Part shown: positions 12,361 to 27,383 of the stretch, one piece after another
Layout of the letters: every line of letters starts with the position of its first letter
How positions within the stretch are numbered: position 1 is the stretch's first letter
Origin: Onchocerca volvulus
Taxonomy: Eukaryota; Nematoda; Chromadorea; Rhabditida; Onchocercidae
Reading direction: 5' to 3'
Length of the DNA: 64,000 nucleotides
Assembly (NCBI GenBank): GCA_000499405.2
Contig: HG738138.1
Coordinates: forward strand, 15,454,554-15,518,553
The notes under the pieces: generated by a model
What the model was told of the DNA's origin: nothing
What the model saw: only the letters and a program-made list of their open reading frames with translations
Databases searched by the model: none
Translations under genes and position numbers: made by a program

Positions 12361-15300
12361 GCCAATCGTTCCAGCTAGTAAATCTTAAAAAGACAGTCAA
12401 GAAACTTCGTTTTTCAACGATTGTGATGGATATTAAATAATGTTTCATGTTCTACAAGTAAAGGTTGAATTACTGGCGCATTTTGTGTTAGAACTGCGAT
12501 CCACATAAAATACGATGCATTGTAATACCACCACAAGTCTTATTTTTGGTTAACATAAATTTTAGTTGTAAGTCATCATACTGTAGTGATCAATAATATT
12601 TAGCCTTAATTAATAGTTTTGCAGGACTTCTTTATAAATTAAAAATAAAATATGATGACCGTAATTTTATTCCATTGCTTAATTCAATTTTTAGTAATTA
12701 AAAATATCTAGTTATAAATCATTGTGCTATAATTGTCAACAATATTTTAGCTTTAATTGATCATTAATCTTACAGAATTCCTTAAAAAATTAATATAGTA
12801 ACGATGATTCTATTCCATCGCTTCATTCAATTTTTATATAATTTACATAAATGATTATTTTAAATACGCAATTCAATTTCTTAATTTTTTAGAGTGGAAA
12901 TTGAATGAGAGAATATATTTAAGAGTAGAAATAAAACAGCGATACCAAGACCATAATCAATATACTTAGTAGTGGAATTATTGATAATAGTTTAGTTAAT
13001 TAAACATAACTATGACTGATCATTCATTAACACAGTTGATTAATTTGTCGTTAAAAAATTGCAAACTTAACTGATATGGAATATATAATCTGTCCATGTA
13101 TGACACCAACAGTAGTACATGGCAACGATACTTCAAGTAATAATGGTTCTTTTTTGTTTTCTTTTTTTTTTTTTTTTTTTTTTGAATTATCAGTTTAATA
13201 TCATTTAAGAGTTTGAATAAGCTCATCAACATCATATTCGATATCTGGAAAAAAAAATTTTATAAAATTTAACTATTTCTCCCTAAAATATAATTTTTAC
13301 ATCACTCAATTTTCAATTCATCACAACATAGTTCAACTATTCAAAATTTTCATGAAAATGTATTATCAATACAAACTCGAACCAAGTAGTAGTGAAAGTA
13401 AGTAATAGTAGAAATAAACTTATATATATATTATCAATTTTTTTTCCATTATTTTACATATAGATACTTTTTTTTTTTTTTTTGTTTCAAGTAATCCTGA
13501 AGTTGATCTCAAATAATTGGCAATAAACTTATAAAATTATGCATAATATACAAAAATACGAATAATTTTGCTTTGTGAAATTAAATACCTATAAATGGTC
13601 CATTTATTTTACAAATTATTAGTAAGTAATTAGGCTCATTTCTTTACCAAGTTCTATTTTTTTTTGATTTTTTTTTTTAATTTCACATGATATTTAACAA
13701 TTTTAGAACATATTTTTTGACGAAATCTTCATGCGATTTTTTCGAAGAATAGTATTTTCATTTTTTTTTTAGTTCTATTTTTCTCATCTTTTTTACTTTC
13801 GATTTTTTGCGCTTTATTTTCTTCGATTTTTCCACCAATATTTCTCTTTTTTCCCTTTTGATTTACCCAATATTTAATGTATTTTTGTGTCATATCAACG
13901 TCAATTTTTAGTAAAATCTTTTAATGGCTTACCTTTTATCATGCACATTATTTTTTCAATATTACCTTTTTTTTTAATTAATTTTGCATTCAATATTTTA
14001 TTCGCTATTATTTTTGTTATTCCAAAATTATTCTCTACTAATGCAGCACATATGGGGTCAATTTCAGCTTTTTTTTAAATTTTGCTTCACTCTCATTTGT
14101 TTCAACAATATCTTTTGAATTTTCTATAACGATGGTTTAATTCGTTCCGTTCATAATCAGTTTAATGATGATTCTATAATATCAGCATGAAATCATCTCT
14201 GAATACGATTTTTTTACTAAAATTTTTTGATATTATCTATTATTGTCTCTAAAAGTGTAATTAATTGAGTTACTTTATTATTCTACCATTTAAAATATTA
14301 GACTGGAAGAAAAGAACTTGGCCATTTTGGCTAATTAATAAATGAATAAATTGAACAAGTAGTCTTTAATTTGGAATAAATTTCAAGTTGTGGTTGAGTT
14401 TTATGCAAGGATAGTTAAAAATAAAATATAATTTATTAATTAGAAAATTAAATCTAAACATATTTAACTTCCAGATGATCATCTCGAAGTATCGTAGAAA
14501 AAACTTCCGCCACTTTCTCCAATTAAAGATAATTAAATAAATCAAATAAACTGAATTCTTAGTTTGCAAATTACCTCATTCTGACTATAACTGACCTTCT
14601 CCAATCTGACTGCATCTATAATAGATAGTCTCGTCCTGTCCATGCCTACCGCTAATTAATTTATGTTGTCATCAAAATATCATTCTAAACCGAATGATTT
14701 CAATGAGTCCATCCATACGATATGGAAAAACAATTCCGTTATGATTATCGATGACCTCATTCTGACCGTATCCACCATGAAATACCGTAGTAAATTCATA
14801 TTACCATCAGAAGCTACTGTCAACTGAATAATCTCAATGACTTCATTCACATGATATGGTAAAAGTCCCTCGATACTTTACCTTCTGTAATAAAAGTTAC
14901 AAAATGTTTTATTACTTTAGAATATTTCCTACTACTTTAAAAACTTTATTTTCATTTTGATGATAGCCAAATTTATTTTTCAACTTCAAATTTTTAAAAT
15001 AATTTTTTATTTTTTAAATTATCTATCTAAAATTCGTCTTCATTTGTTGGTACACAATGAATAGCCTGTCATAGAAATAATGAAAATTATAAAGATTTTA
15101 AATTCCAGTTTACTCACCACCTACCTACTGCAATATAGAAAGTTACTGAAATGTTTTTAGCAAATTTTGCTTATTACTTTAGAATTTAATTTCCATTTTA
15201 TATGACCATTACAAGTTAAAAATCATTTAATGATTTAGCCATCATGATAATGATCAAGATATACATGAGATTTTATAGATTTAAATATGGCCATTATTGA

Positions 15301-17456
15301 TCACGAATACGAAAATATTTATATAAGTAGTAATATCTATTTAAAAAAATAATTAGTTCATAGAACTTTTTTTCCAATTTTTATCGATAAACTGTTGCCA
15401 GTATAAATGGTTGGTAACTCATCATTTCCAACGATATATATGATATGATGAGAATGATAAATAATTTCATGGAAAAAGCCGAGAAGCATTAGAAATTATT
15501 TTTGAGAATTATAAATTTTTCAATAAAGTTGAATTAAAATTCTGTGATAATTCATATTAAGTTCCAGGGATTAAAGCATAATAAAAAGGATAATTTCTTA
15601 AAGCAATCTATCTCAGATTTAATTAATTAATATGTTAAAATTGCTCGTTTAGCTTAGAATTATTGAATTATATGAAAGTTAAGTTTTAGAACAATTTATG
15701 CCAAATTCTAACCATATAAGATAATTTATTAAAGTAATCTGCAAAAAATGTGATTAATCACTGCGGCAAAATCGTCCTCTCTATATCTATAATTTTTTTT
15801 ATATGTTTATTCTTGATCAAAAGCCGGTTTTAATGTTGAAAGAGAAAATCAAAATGCAATTAATTAAATCAATTGATATAATTGTTTGCATAAGTTTGTA
15901 ATTAAATTTAGCAAGTAAATTCGAATCGCATATATGGTACTTATTATATTTGGAAATGTCAATAATCCAAGTTAATTTAAACTTATTTTTTAAAAGATTT
16001 TCTTTTCCAATATCTTATTATAACAGCAAAGAATTTTCGCTTTGCAGGCAAACTGTCTGCTCATAAATCGTGCGAAACACCTGCGCGTTCCAGCGATATT
16101 TTATAAAAAAAAAAAAAGCTAAAGATTTTCACTTCTTTTTGAAAATCCAATTATATTGATGAAAAAAAAGAAGTTTAAACTGAAAATCTAGGAAAAATAG
16201 AATGAATAAACATTAAATAATAAAAAAAAAAAAAATTGGTTAGCAACCAATTATTGCTATGAAATAAATACTTGGCATGAAATGGGAGAGGACGGGGTGA
16301 GCAAGGGAAAAAAAGTGAGTTAAAATACTGAATAGATTATGAAGTTAGTTTTTTTCCCGAAAGTGCAAAATTTATAAGCCATAAAATATGATTAGATGGA
16401 AAGAAATTTAATTAGATTTCTTCGAAAAATCTACCTTTATGTTTTGGTAATAGAAATTTCTTACATTCAAATGCGAAAATACTTTTAGGATATATATAAA
16501 GGATGTCGGTAGAGTATAAAGTTAATGATTTGTTGTTAATTGTGATCACTTATTTTAATTGGGATAAACTTAAGAGATTTATTTCTTGTTACACATTCAT
16601 TCATTTATCTTTGGTAGCGTTATATTTTCATTTTTCGAGCAATTTTTTTAAAAAGTTGAATATCAATTTGATATAATTTATATATATATACATATATAAA
16701 TGATAAAAATTAGAAAATTTCATCTTTGGGTAATAATAATAAGATTAAGATTATGATACATATAATTGCCGGTGTAACATAATCTTAATGACCCATTATT
16801 AATTATTATCACTTATCCTAATCGACAAAAACTTATTGGAGTTATTTCTCCTTTTTTTGTACATTTCTTTAGATATGTCTAATTGTATCTGCATTTTATA
16901 TAAGTATTTTCATATGAAAAGTTAAAGTTTAATTTAGTATAATTTAAAAAATTGGAAAAATGAAAGAATAGAGATTATAAATATTCCGACAGATTGAGAA
17001 GTTGAATATTAACATTTAGCAAAATTAAAAAAAAAAAAAGGATAAGATAAAAATAAAGAGCCTAAAATTATCGATATTTCAATTGATTGATAATTCGCTT
17101 TTTAGGCAATTGTTTCCTTATAAAATTTGAATATTAGTTGGACATAATTTAGAAAGCAAATATATGGAGATTATATTCCGATAAATTGATAATTAGATGA
17201 ACTATTATATTTTATAGAATATGCCTCTGTTACTGCTAAACTGTGCTTATTTTTTATTTATTAATGCTGTTAAAAAACAACACTATTAATTTTGATGATT
17301 CAATGTAAAATTTTAATTTATTCCGAAAAAGGAAATTGCAATAACTAGATAATTATCGGTCAGCTATTCTATTTTTTAGAATATTTTTTCTTTGTTACTG
17401 TAAAATTGTAAAATATTAGCGATAAATTTATATTTGAAAAGAAAAAATTTTGTAAA
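12361..17456. other. Intergenic / upstream region of the TRPV gene
   Basis: No supported gene. Diverged direct duplications are visible: 14685-14790 against 14825-14910 (AATGATTTCAATGAGTCCAT against AATAATCTCAATGACTTCAT), 14884-14965 against 15125-15205, and 16510-16560 against 16780-16830. Another pair is 17185-17240 against 17343-17412, where both contain TAGAATAT and CTGTTACTG. A perfect palindrome TTGGTTAGCAACCAA lies at 16236-16250. A more GC-rich patch lies at 16040-16105. Confidence 0.5.
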
Positions 17457-18327
17457 ATGGGTAATCGCGAGTCATCGACAAAAGAAGATGACGGTAAACC
17501 AAAAGAAAAAGATCGGCCACGTTTGTATCAATATGTTGACATTCATGGTGGCGGTGATTTGATATCTTTTATGTGGCAAGCTAAAAGTAGCGGTGATTTT
17601 TCACAAATTAATGAATTAATCAATTCAAAGGTTTGATATTCTTTTTGCAACATCATTGCTAAAATTTAGTCTTTAATTTTAAATTTATTTCGATTTTTTT
17701 TTTAAAAAACAAAATTTTATGAAAATAAAGATAAAACAAATAGTGATGATAAAATTTTTAGTGTAAAAGTTTGAGATGTAAAAATTATGTTAATAGATTT
17801 AATTGCGATATAAGATTGCATAAATCATTTTATTTGGTTCAAGTGATAAAATTTAGCAAAATTATTTGTTGAGGCCAAAGAATTAAGCAAAGAAAAAAAA
17901 AAAAAAAAACTAAATATCAATGAAATTGTCCGACCTTAATGAATTTATGTTAATAAAATATTTCAATATTAATAAAATTTCTCTCTTATTAAAATTAGAA
18001 AAACGGCAAATTTTGAAATATTTTATTCAGTAAATTGTTTAAAATTGAGAAATTTTGAAGGAAAAAATTGAGCTTTTAACAAAATAATTAATAACAATTA
18101 ATTGATGTATGTATAATTTAATTTTAGATTAAAAATTTTATGTACAATTCGGGTAAAGGTAAAATGGTGGCAGTTTCTGAATTGGTCAAAATTCGTAATA
18201 AAGAGCGTAATGCAATGTTAAGTGCATTGAAACGTAAGAAAGGAAAAGGTAAAAGTGGGCCGAATATTTTAGATGATTTCGATCAAGAAGGAGAAAATCA
18301 AGGAGATTTAAAAAAAGGTTTGCTTTA

Positions 18328-18394
<67 letters not shown>

Positions 18395-21300
18395 GCATTT
18401 AATAAGTAATAATAAAAATTTAATGAAATACACAATTTTAAGAGACAAAAAGTAATTGTCATATAATACATATATAAAGCAAAGTTAAATATGCATGCAA
18501 ATAAAAAATAGACGCTAGATAAATAGGAAAAGAATAAAAGAATAAAATAATAGGTAGCATTTGAACTTTATCATTATTCTTATTACCATCAGTTGAAATA
18601 ATTCATTATCACTATTATCAATATCAGTTTATCATTTATTATTATTTTACAGCATTAAAACTTTTGGAAGGTGGTGGCCGACGTGGTGATATGGATTCTA
18701 AATATCGTGAAGTAGTATGGAAATTAGATGAACGTGGCAATATGGGTGAAAATCTTGTCGGTTTATGTTTATTACAAGGAACCGCAATACATAATCATTT
18801 GGCTCGTCACTTAATCAAAATGTATCCAGAACTTGTCAACGATATTTTCATCAGTGAAAATTACTACGGTATAATTAAAATGGAATGATCACTGTATGAT
18901 GATGATGATAAAATTATCGATAATTTTTATGTTTCTATCATCATTTTAAAAATCAAATCATACTTAAATTTTGTTTTTTTTCCTGTAAACTATTAAAAAA
19001 ATTGAACAAATAAATAAATAAATATCTAAAAAAAGAATTATCTCAAAATATTAATTAATCTAAAATATAATTTCCTGCATAATTCTAGTTTTCAACTTTA
19101 TTTAGTTTAATATTATAAACTTTATTCAGTTGCAAACTAAAATTTTGCAAGCAATATGAAGTTAAGAAGAATACGATAAAAATTCAGTGTTAATATAATC
19201 AACTTAATGAATAATTCAATAATAAAATTGTAAATAGTATCTAATATAATGGAAAAATATTTACATCTCTTCTTAATTATTTTTTTTTTTTGACTGATAT
19301 ATTTCCAGAGACAGTTATAGGTTTGTCACCGTTACATCAAGCAATAATGAACGAAGATCCTGAAATGGTCAGTTTTTTACTACGCGAAGGTGCAAATATC
19401 AATCAGCGTTGTTATGGTGCATCATTTTGTCCTGATGATCAGAAAAGTAGTCGAACTGATTCACTGGAGCATGAGTATGTGGAACTTAGCCTGAAAACAT
19501 CCTATTCCGGGTAAGTCAAATATTATTGGTTCCAAAAAATTTCGGATATTTTTTTCTTTAATGATTTCTTAGTATCAGCCTCATTCCATAATCTTTTGCA
19601 GTTGATAATTTTAACATTGACTTAGGTCATGTCCGGAAGAAATATGCTAGAAAAAAAAAAGATTACAAAGCTAAAATGTTGGATATAATTTATCGGATTT
19701 TTAAGTTCTCGCAATTGCTATTAATAAAATTGCATGAATACAAGAATAAAAAAAAAAAAATCTTTCTTCATCCCATGTAATTTTATAAATTAGAATAGAA
19801 TCATTCAGCGATGATTCAAGAAGCATTAAAATTTGGAATAATATTTTAAAACATATCTGCTAAAAATTCACATTTTTCCACATTCAACTAAATATTTACG
19901 TCGATTTAGAATTATAACAAGATTTTGATAACTAAACTAATTGCAGAATTTTTTTGTCGAATTCAAATATTTTATTAAATTTAAAATTGAAAAATTTTCT
20001 TTTCAATTTTTGCTATCAACAATATGTTAAAAAAGTTCAAGTTCTTATAACAATTAAGATGCGAAATTTATATATTTAGACGGATGTATTTCGGCGAATA
20101 TCCATTATCATATGCGGCTTGCATCAATCAAACGGATTGTTTTCGATTATTAGTCGCCAAAAAGGCTGATCTCAATCAAAAGGATACGAACGGGAATACG
20201 GTTCTACATCTTGCTGTAATTCATGAACAGCCAGTAAATGATTAAAATAATTTAAATTAATTTGCAATTTAAATTTTATGAAATATAATTATAAATTCAC
20301 ATACGTCAGTCAATAAAAAAATTTTTTATAAGTATTTTTTTCTTATTTTTAAGTTTTTTTCCTTTTAAATTATTTCCTCAATTTTTTCGTTCTTAAGAAA
20401 AATTTCTTTTTTGAATGAAAATTTCAAAGTTTCGTTACTTTTCGCCAAAAATTTTTGCTATTCATTACTTTTTAAGAGAAATTTAAAAAAAAAAAAAAGT
20501 TTTTTTTGTCAGGAAATGATTAAATTATCATATAATATGGGTGCTAAATTACAAATAGTTAACAACCAGAATTTAACTCCTCTCACTTTGGCAGCACATT
20601 TGGGAAAGAAAGAGGTAAGCATATAATAAATCGCAATTTGAAATAACAATTTTGCAAAAATTTTTTAGTTCAAAATTTTCTTCAATTTTTTTTTCCTCCT
20701 TTAATCACTTAACTTTTCCTTTATATGAAAAAAAATCCTTGAAATGAAAAAAATTTTTTTTTTTAAAAAATGGACAGAAAAAGATTTTTTCAAAAATTCT
20801 AATTTAAAAAATCTAAATTAAACTTTTTTAAACAACTTATTTATTTGAAGACAAAAAAGATTATTATGATTAGGAAAAAAAAATAATAATACTTTTTTTG
20901 TTGGTAATTATCATATTTTTGCTACAAACTTAAAAAAAAAATTACAGTTAAAGAATGAATACTAAAAGCTAAATTTTTTTCGATTCAAAAATTCTAATTT
21001 ATGATTTGTATGGAGAAAAAAATAGCTTTGTTGTTTAACTATCAGCGACATTGTCTTTGAATTCAAATATTTGATTATTTTTTTCACATTTTTTTTCGAA
21101 GTTTCAAATCTTTGCTTACCTAATTATTTAATGAATTTTAGATCTTCGAACAAATTCTAAAATTAGAAGCAGATGTTGTTTGGATATACGGTAATGCGAG
21201 CAGTTATGCCTATCCATTAGCTCGTATTGATACAATAAGTCAAGAAACTGGTGAAATGAATGAAGACAGCGCTTTATCACTTACTGTTTACGGGGTAAAC

Positions 21301-23374
21301 AACATCTTATTTGTTCACTAATATACTTGTTTATACAGTTCCTGTATTTCTCTTCATTAGCGATTCCGCAATCTAACGATCGAACATCGCAAATGCTCGG
21401 ATGATAAACTAAATAAATCACGAAGTGCCGGATTTATCTTCCTGTAAATGCTTAGTATCAAAAAAACATTATAATCAAGAGATTAATATTATTTGCTATA
21501 TAAATAAATCTATTTCGCTTTTTTTGTTTATCGACTGATCAATTTGATTATATTTATGATATTATTAACTTTCATTTCAGCTACGATTCAAAAAAAGTAA
21601 ATTTCTCTGAAATAAGAAATATTTTAATTTATGTGATATTCTGTTTTGTCCTTCTTTCAAACTTCCTTATATAGAATGTAATTTTAAATTTAAATTTCAG
21701 GAAACAACGAAACATTTGGATCTTCTTGATGGATTGTTGGAAGAATTACTAGAAGCTAAATGGGAAGCATTTGGACGTCGATAGTAAGAGTAATTTTGAT
21801 TAACAAAAAAAAAAAAAAATTTATTTTGAATTTCAATAATATTGAGAAAATCAAATTAGAACATGTCAACAATTTTTTTTTCTTCGACTAAATGAAGAAT
21901 ATCATCCAGTCAAATAGTTTATATTAGTATAGCAAAATTTACGACTTTCTGTTTTTAAATTTTTTGAATTAAATTTTCCTTCGTATTATTTTTTTAACAA
22001 ATCATTTTCATTCTATTGATATTTCCTTGAAGTTTATAACGGAAATTGAATAGTTACGATAATTAACAATCAAATTACGATTAATTAATGAAAAAAATTA
22101 GAAATTACTATTACAGTTTGACATTGTCATTTTCTTGTTTTGTGATTTATTTCATATTTGTATTTATGGCTTTCATGTGTCGGCCATTTTCGATGACAAC
22201 AAAGGTTAAATTTCAATTGTTTAACAAAACATAGAGATATTATCAATAAGACTTTTTTATTCAATATATTAATGCAAATAAATATCCAATCAAATAAAAT
22301 AATATACTATCATCAAGCTTTTTCATTCATCCGGTTTGCTTATTTTTATCATTTAATCATTGATCGATAATACTTAAAATCAATAATTGAAGGTAATAAC
22401 ACATGAACAAATTATTCGTAGAAATAATTCAATTCCATGCAATGATACTTCATATGATAATCCATGTACTAACGCTACTTATACTATATTCGATTATATG
22501 TTTCTTAAAGCAACAACGCTACAGTCATTTTCATCGTATGCTGCAAACGAGCAAGTTTCTTGGACATTAAAAAATTTCGGTATGCATAAATACTTTTCGA
22601 AATCGCAATGAATAATCGCTAACTCCTCAGATTTTTGAAATATTTTTTAAACTTATCATTTTCACCTTATCTTACCATATCTCTAATATTACAATAAAAG
22701 TTGAATAATTTCTATTTTATTATCGATTATTCACTCGTGCTTGACTTTATTAATTAAATAATTATTTTCAATTGATTGATGGTGCTAAGAATGAAACAAT
22801 TTAATCATTTTTCAATCATCTTTTTCTGTTATTAAGAAAAAGCGAAATTTAATTTGATAAATTTAAATAGAGCTAATTTCTGAAGAATAAATTATTCTGT
22901 TACTTAACTTTTTCAAAAATATTCTTCAATTTAATCTTTTAAAACTGGATTTTGTTTTTGAAATTTACTTTTGATGCATGCAGCACATAAAAATTGGAAA
23001 AAATTGGCACTATGAACAGATTATGCAATTTTTCAAATTAAGGTTTTTCAAACAATTTTGATAAATAATTTTTGTTCATAGAGGATGTTTGGTATCATTC
23101 CGAACTTTGTCATTTATGGCGATATACCGGTGCAGGATGGCAACAGTATGTGAGTTTCTAAAGTGAATTAATTATGAAATTTTTTTTTTTATTTCAACCA
23201 TAGAATCATTAGTTTATGTCGGTAGTTCTCTTATTAATCGATCGTTTAAGCAATTTTTAGATGAATCTGCTGAAATTAGCAATTAGTGAATGAAATGTCT
23301 GAATTAGAATCTGTTAACTGATTGTTTCAGATAAGTCACAAAAAAAAGATCATAATACTACTGTTAATACTGAT

Positions 23375-23471
<97 letters not shown>

Positions 23472-26400
23472 TAGTAATAAAATATAATACCAAAAACAGA
23501 TGACGATACAATAATAATATAGTGGAGTAAAGAAATAATTCCGAAATAAATGAAAATCTAAAAAACATATTTGCTAATTATCTCTAGAAATAGTTTATTC
23601 AACTTAAATAATTAATACTTAGTGTTCTATAAATCCAAATCTTCAAATTTGAAATGAAATCAACACAATAGGTGAAATTTGCTGAAGCATCATTATATGA
23701 TGTACAATACAGTTAAACTAAGTTCAATTTTTAAAATAGAATTAGAATTTCCTGCACTATTTCTGATTTTTCGCTAATTTTAATTTTAATTTTTTTTGAA
23801 ATGAGATAGGTGCGCTTAGTTGCTGAACAAATGGTACTACTGATGGCATTACTACAGATTGTATGTGATGCGATAGATATGAAAAATGTTGGTCGAAAAC
23901 GTTGGTGGCGTGTTATGGTATTTTTATTATATTTAATTGTAAAAATTTTTTTTCTCATTTTTCATTCTAATATTTCTTTCAAAATTCGCAGAAATAAAAA
24001 TTTTTTTTTTAAAATTTTCTTTTGAATTTCGAATTTTTGAATTAAATTTTTTGGAACTGAATGGAATAAATTATATTGCAGAAATCATTCCCCGCTAAAC
24101 TTGCTTATAAAATTTCATTTATTTTTATCATGCTAATTGTTCCGATACGATTGGGTTGTGCAATATGCCCGACAATGCTTTTGTTGGAAAATATTCTCTC
24201 ATTGATGATTGTCCTATTAACTGGTGCACATTTCTTATTTTACACAAGGTTTTTCTTTTAAATTTCATTTCAGTTTAAATTTTAAATCAACGATTAAATC
24301 AACCCACTTATCTTTAATTTAAATTCTGAATTAACTAGGAATTAAAGATAAATGCGATAATTTAAATATTCGTGGATACAATTCGAATATATGTGAACCA
24401 ATTTAAAAATTAAAATTTTAGAGCTTTGAAATTCATTGGACCATTTGTTTTGATGATTTATACCATACTTTCACGTGACATAAGCCGTTTTATGCTTATT
24501 TATTCGATATTTCTAATCGGATTTTCTCAATGTTCGTCAATTTCTAGCCAAAATTTTCAAAAAGTTTAAAAGCTGGAAAGATATGAATAATTTGAAAAAT
24601 TATTCAGCAAAGATTTTTTCGCCAAATATTTTGGTTCTTTTCCAACATTAAAAAAAAGTAAAATTAAGTAGCAAAAAAAAAAAAAAAAAAGAAAAAAAGT
24701 GACAAACGAAAAATTTTCGTCATCGACCCATCATTTTCTTGCATGCTATATTGATTGTTTTTGCTGGAATTCCGTTTTGAATAAAGTATTTATTTTTGAT
24801 TTTCAAATTTCTTAAATTTTTTTTTTTTTTTTTTAAGCATTTTATGTAATTTTTGGAGCTTGCGAGCGAGCAAGTAAAGAGAAACACGGTGTTCATTCCA
24901 CACGTTGGGAAAACATCCTGGACACTCCATTTGAAGCAATCATGCGACTATTCATCATGACGATCGGTGAATTTACCATTTTCTATCGATCGTTGAATAC
25001 GTGCGAGGAAAGAATGATGCAAATGATTGGTAAGGTATGCGATTTCGTGCGTCGACGTTCTGCGACTCCGGTTGAATTCGGCCTTAAACATTCAGTCTTT
25101 TTGCTTTGGAAAAGCAAAGGAGAGGAATTAAAAATATTTTAATTCATAATAAAAGAAATTAGACAAGTAAAATCAATGAATGTGTAAAATGTGTATTCAA
25201 TTAATTAATTAACTTTTGATATATTAATTAATCCACTGAACAATATTATACATAATTTTAAATGAATGATAAAGTTAAAATTTCGATGTTACTTTTTATA
25301 AATCATTATTTTTTAAAGACGAATATTTTTTATAATTTAATTTGTATAATAATTATCGACATAATTTAAATTAAAATAATATTTTTCTGAATTTACAGTT
25401 TTTGTTCACTATATTTGAATTATTTATTAGTATTATGCAATTTAATCTATTAATTGCTATGATGACACGAACTTATGAAACCATTTCAAGAACATCAACC
25501 GAGTGGAAAAGACAAGTTAGTATTTATCAGAAAATATTTGCTTAATGCATTTTTCAAAATAGTCAGCAGTTAATTATAAAAAAAGGAAAATTATTGTAGA
25601 TAAAAATGAATTGTTAAACAAAGCAATGTAAATGAAGTTTATGCAATTATTTGCTAATTATTTGCAAATTTAAGCATTTCATTTTATTGAATCTAATGTA
25701 AAATCTTTCTTGCATAACATTATAATTTTTATAATAACAACAATTTTTTTTCAAACTTCTTCCTTTTTTAATTAATTTCTAATCTTTGATTATTACATTG
25801 AAAATGAATAATTGAAAAATTTTACGAATGAAGAAGAATTACGAATAAATTTCCAATATGATGTGTTACTGATTTCAGTGATTTTGATTTTAATATTAAT
25901 TTTAATCGACAATTTTTTCGTTTTATTAAAGTGGGCTCAAGTAATTCTATTCTTGGAACTATCACTGAAACCAAAAGAACGTCTTATTGCAATGCTGAAA
26001 TATTCTCGGCCAATTGGTACGGATAAAACAAAGCGTTCGTTTGTTGTGGCCAGAAAGACTACGGTAAGTTAAAACCATTTCAGTTATCATAACAAATTTA
26101 TGAATACACATGTTGCCGATCTTAATCTTGACAATAATAAGGGTTCTTGTTTTATCATATTATTATCGAATATTTCGCGGTATCTCAGACTTGGGTAATT
26201 AAACTTTTATTACAGAAATCTAGATAACACAATAACATACGAACAATTACAAATCAATTTTATCAATAAAACAATGTAAATAACGACTTAGTAATATAAG
26301 AAATGAGGATAAAGACATTATTAAGAAGAAATTTGAATAATCCAGACGAAGGAACCAACCGCATCCTTCGTTAGCTTCCTTTAAAAATGATGCACAAAAG

Positions 26401-27383
26401 AGCATCGCCGTAACATGAAAAAGCTTTTCTTTGTCAGCGCATGAGATAGCGCTTTTATGGCATGATTCACAACAGTATGAAACAAAGGTTAATGCATTTA
26501 ACATAGCCATAAACGGAGTCATTTAGTTTGAAACAAAGAAATAAATTTTTTTTTTCTTTTTTACAACCATCAGCGGTTACATATTATTTCCTTTAAAACA
26601 AAGAAATCACATTTGTCCGATCTTCCTCGCTCATTTCAGCGACAACACAAGTAGCAGTAAACAAATTTTGAATAAATTCAGTAACTAATTAATTTCCTGT
26701 CTTATCGAAATTGCTTCATTTTAATTCCCTTTTAGTGCTATGAGATCCCTCGGATTCCATCTCGAAAACTCTATCTTCTATCTAGACGCTGTTTTGTTGA
26801 ATTCCATCTTGACCTTATTTCCAATTGAAATCGATGAAATAGTTTTCATCTTGACGCAATCCTAGATTTCATTTTGAGTATTCCCATCGATTCTATCTTT
26901 CAGATTTCATTTCAATACTATTTTCTGGAATCAGTGCTTTTACTTTCTCTTTCTGTTCTAACAAGAAAAACATCGATTTTATAGTTTGTCTATCAATATT
27001 TTTAGAGTGATTCAATGTCACAAACTGAAAAGCAATTACTCGAACAGCAAGAACGTGATTTACGTGAAGAGAAACGAGCTTTGCTAAAGAGACGTTTAAA
27101 AGTCAGCTAATACTTTTTTAATCAAAAAACAATACTATCGTAGAAAAGTTATCAATTTGAAAGCAGATATTTAAAGATTTTTAAAAATGTGGGAATTAGT
27201 ATTTATACAGCTTGAATTTATACGTTTTTTTTTTTTGCCGTGATTTCAAATTATGTGCTTGAATTTGACAAATTTCATTCAAATTTACAGGATTTCGGAC
27301 ATGCACCAGATGGTCGAAGACCAGTGACATCGTATTTGTCAACACCATCAAGAAATATCAATGGCGGGAAGAATACTGAATAA
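17457..27383 (+). CDS. TRPV-family cation channel (OSM-9/OCR type)
   Basis: Nineteen exons give 878 aa: 17457-17630, 18128-18317, 18653-18868, 19309-19510, 20080-20233, 20513-20614, 21142-21294, 21701-21783, 22117-22204, 22393-22579, 23082-23149, 23810-23917, 24082-24248, 24422-24531, 24838-25034, 25399-25515, 25932-26063, 27006-27101, 27291-27383. All phases agree. The N-terminus begins MGNRESSTK. Ankyrin repeats follow (GLSPLHQAIMNEDPEMVSFL, NGNTVLHLAV, NLTPLTLAAHLGKKE). TM1 is near 425-447, then a loop with two N-glycosylation sequons, TM2-TM4 (540-628), and TM5 with the GFSQSFYVIF hallmark. The pore stretch is MRLFIMTIGEF, TM6 is FISIMQFNLLIAMM, and a TRP-box-like EWKRQWAQVILFLE segment follows. 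Worm TRPV channels form heteromers in sensory cilia. I cannot tell whether this is OSM-9 or an OCR paralogue. The weakest splice is the acceptor before 22393 (ATTGAAG). Confidence 0.93.
18329..18391. repeat. (AAT)n microsatellite in TRPV intron 2
   Basis: About 20 uninterrupted TAA/AAT triplets begin ten bases after the exon 2 donor. They create a spurious poly-Leu frame on the minus strand. Confidence 0.95.
23380..23466. repeat. (AAT)n microsatellite in TRPV intron 11
   Basis: About 28 AAT triplets. The minus strand reads as poly-Tyr, which is not a protein. Confidence 0.95.

Noticed and set aside
16236..17456. Canonical 14-bp X-box for a ciliary gene
   Set aside because: No match to the full GTnnYYATRRnAAC pattern was seen; only the shorter palindrome was kept as a weak lead.
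18186..18398. Minus-strand frame rich in leucine
   Set aside because: It is the (AAT)n microsatellite read backwards, overlapping TRPV exon 2.
23380..23568. Minus-strand poly-Tyr frame
   Set aside because: Pure (AAT)n microsatellite artefact inside a TRPV intron.
26247..26522. 91-codon minus-strand frame inside TRPV intron 17, somewhat GC-richer
   Set aside because: No recognisable motif and no supporting splice partner. Frames of this length are expected by chance in AT-rich sequence of this size.
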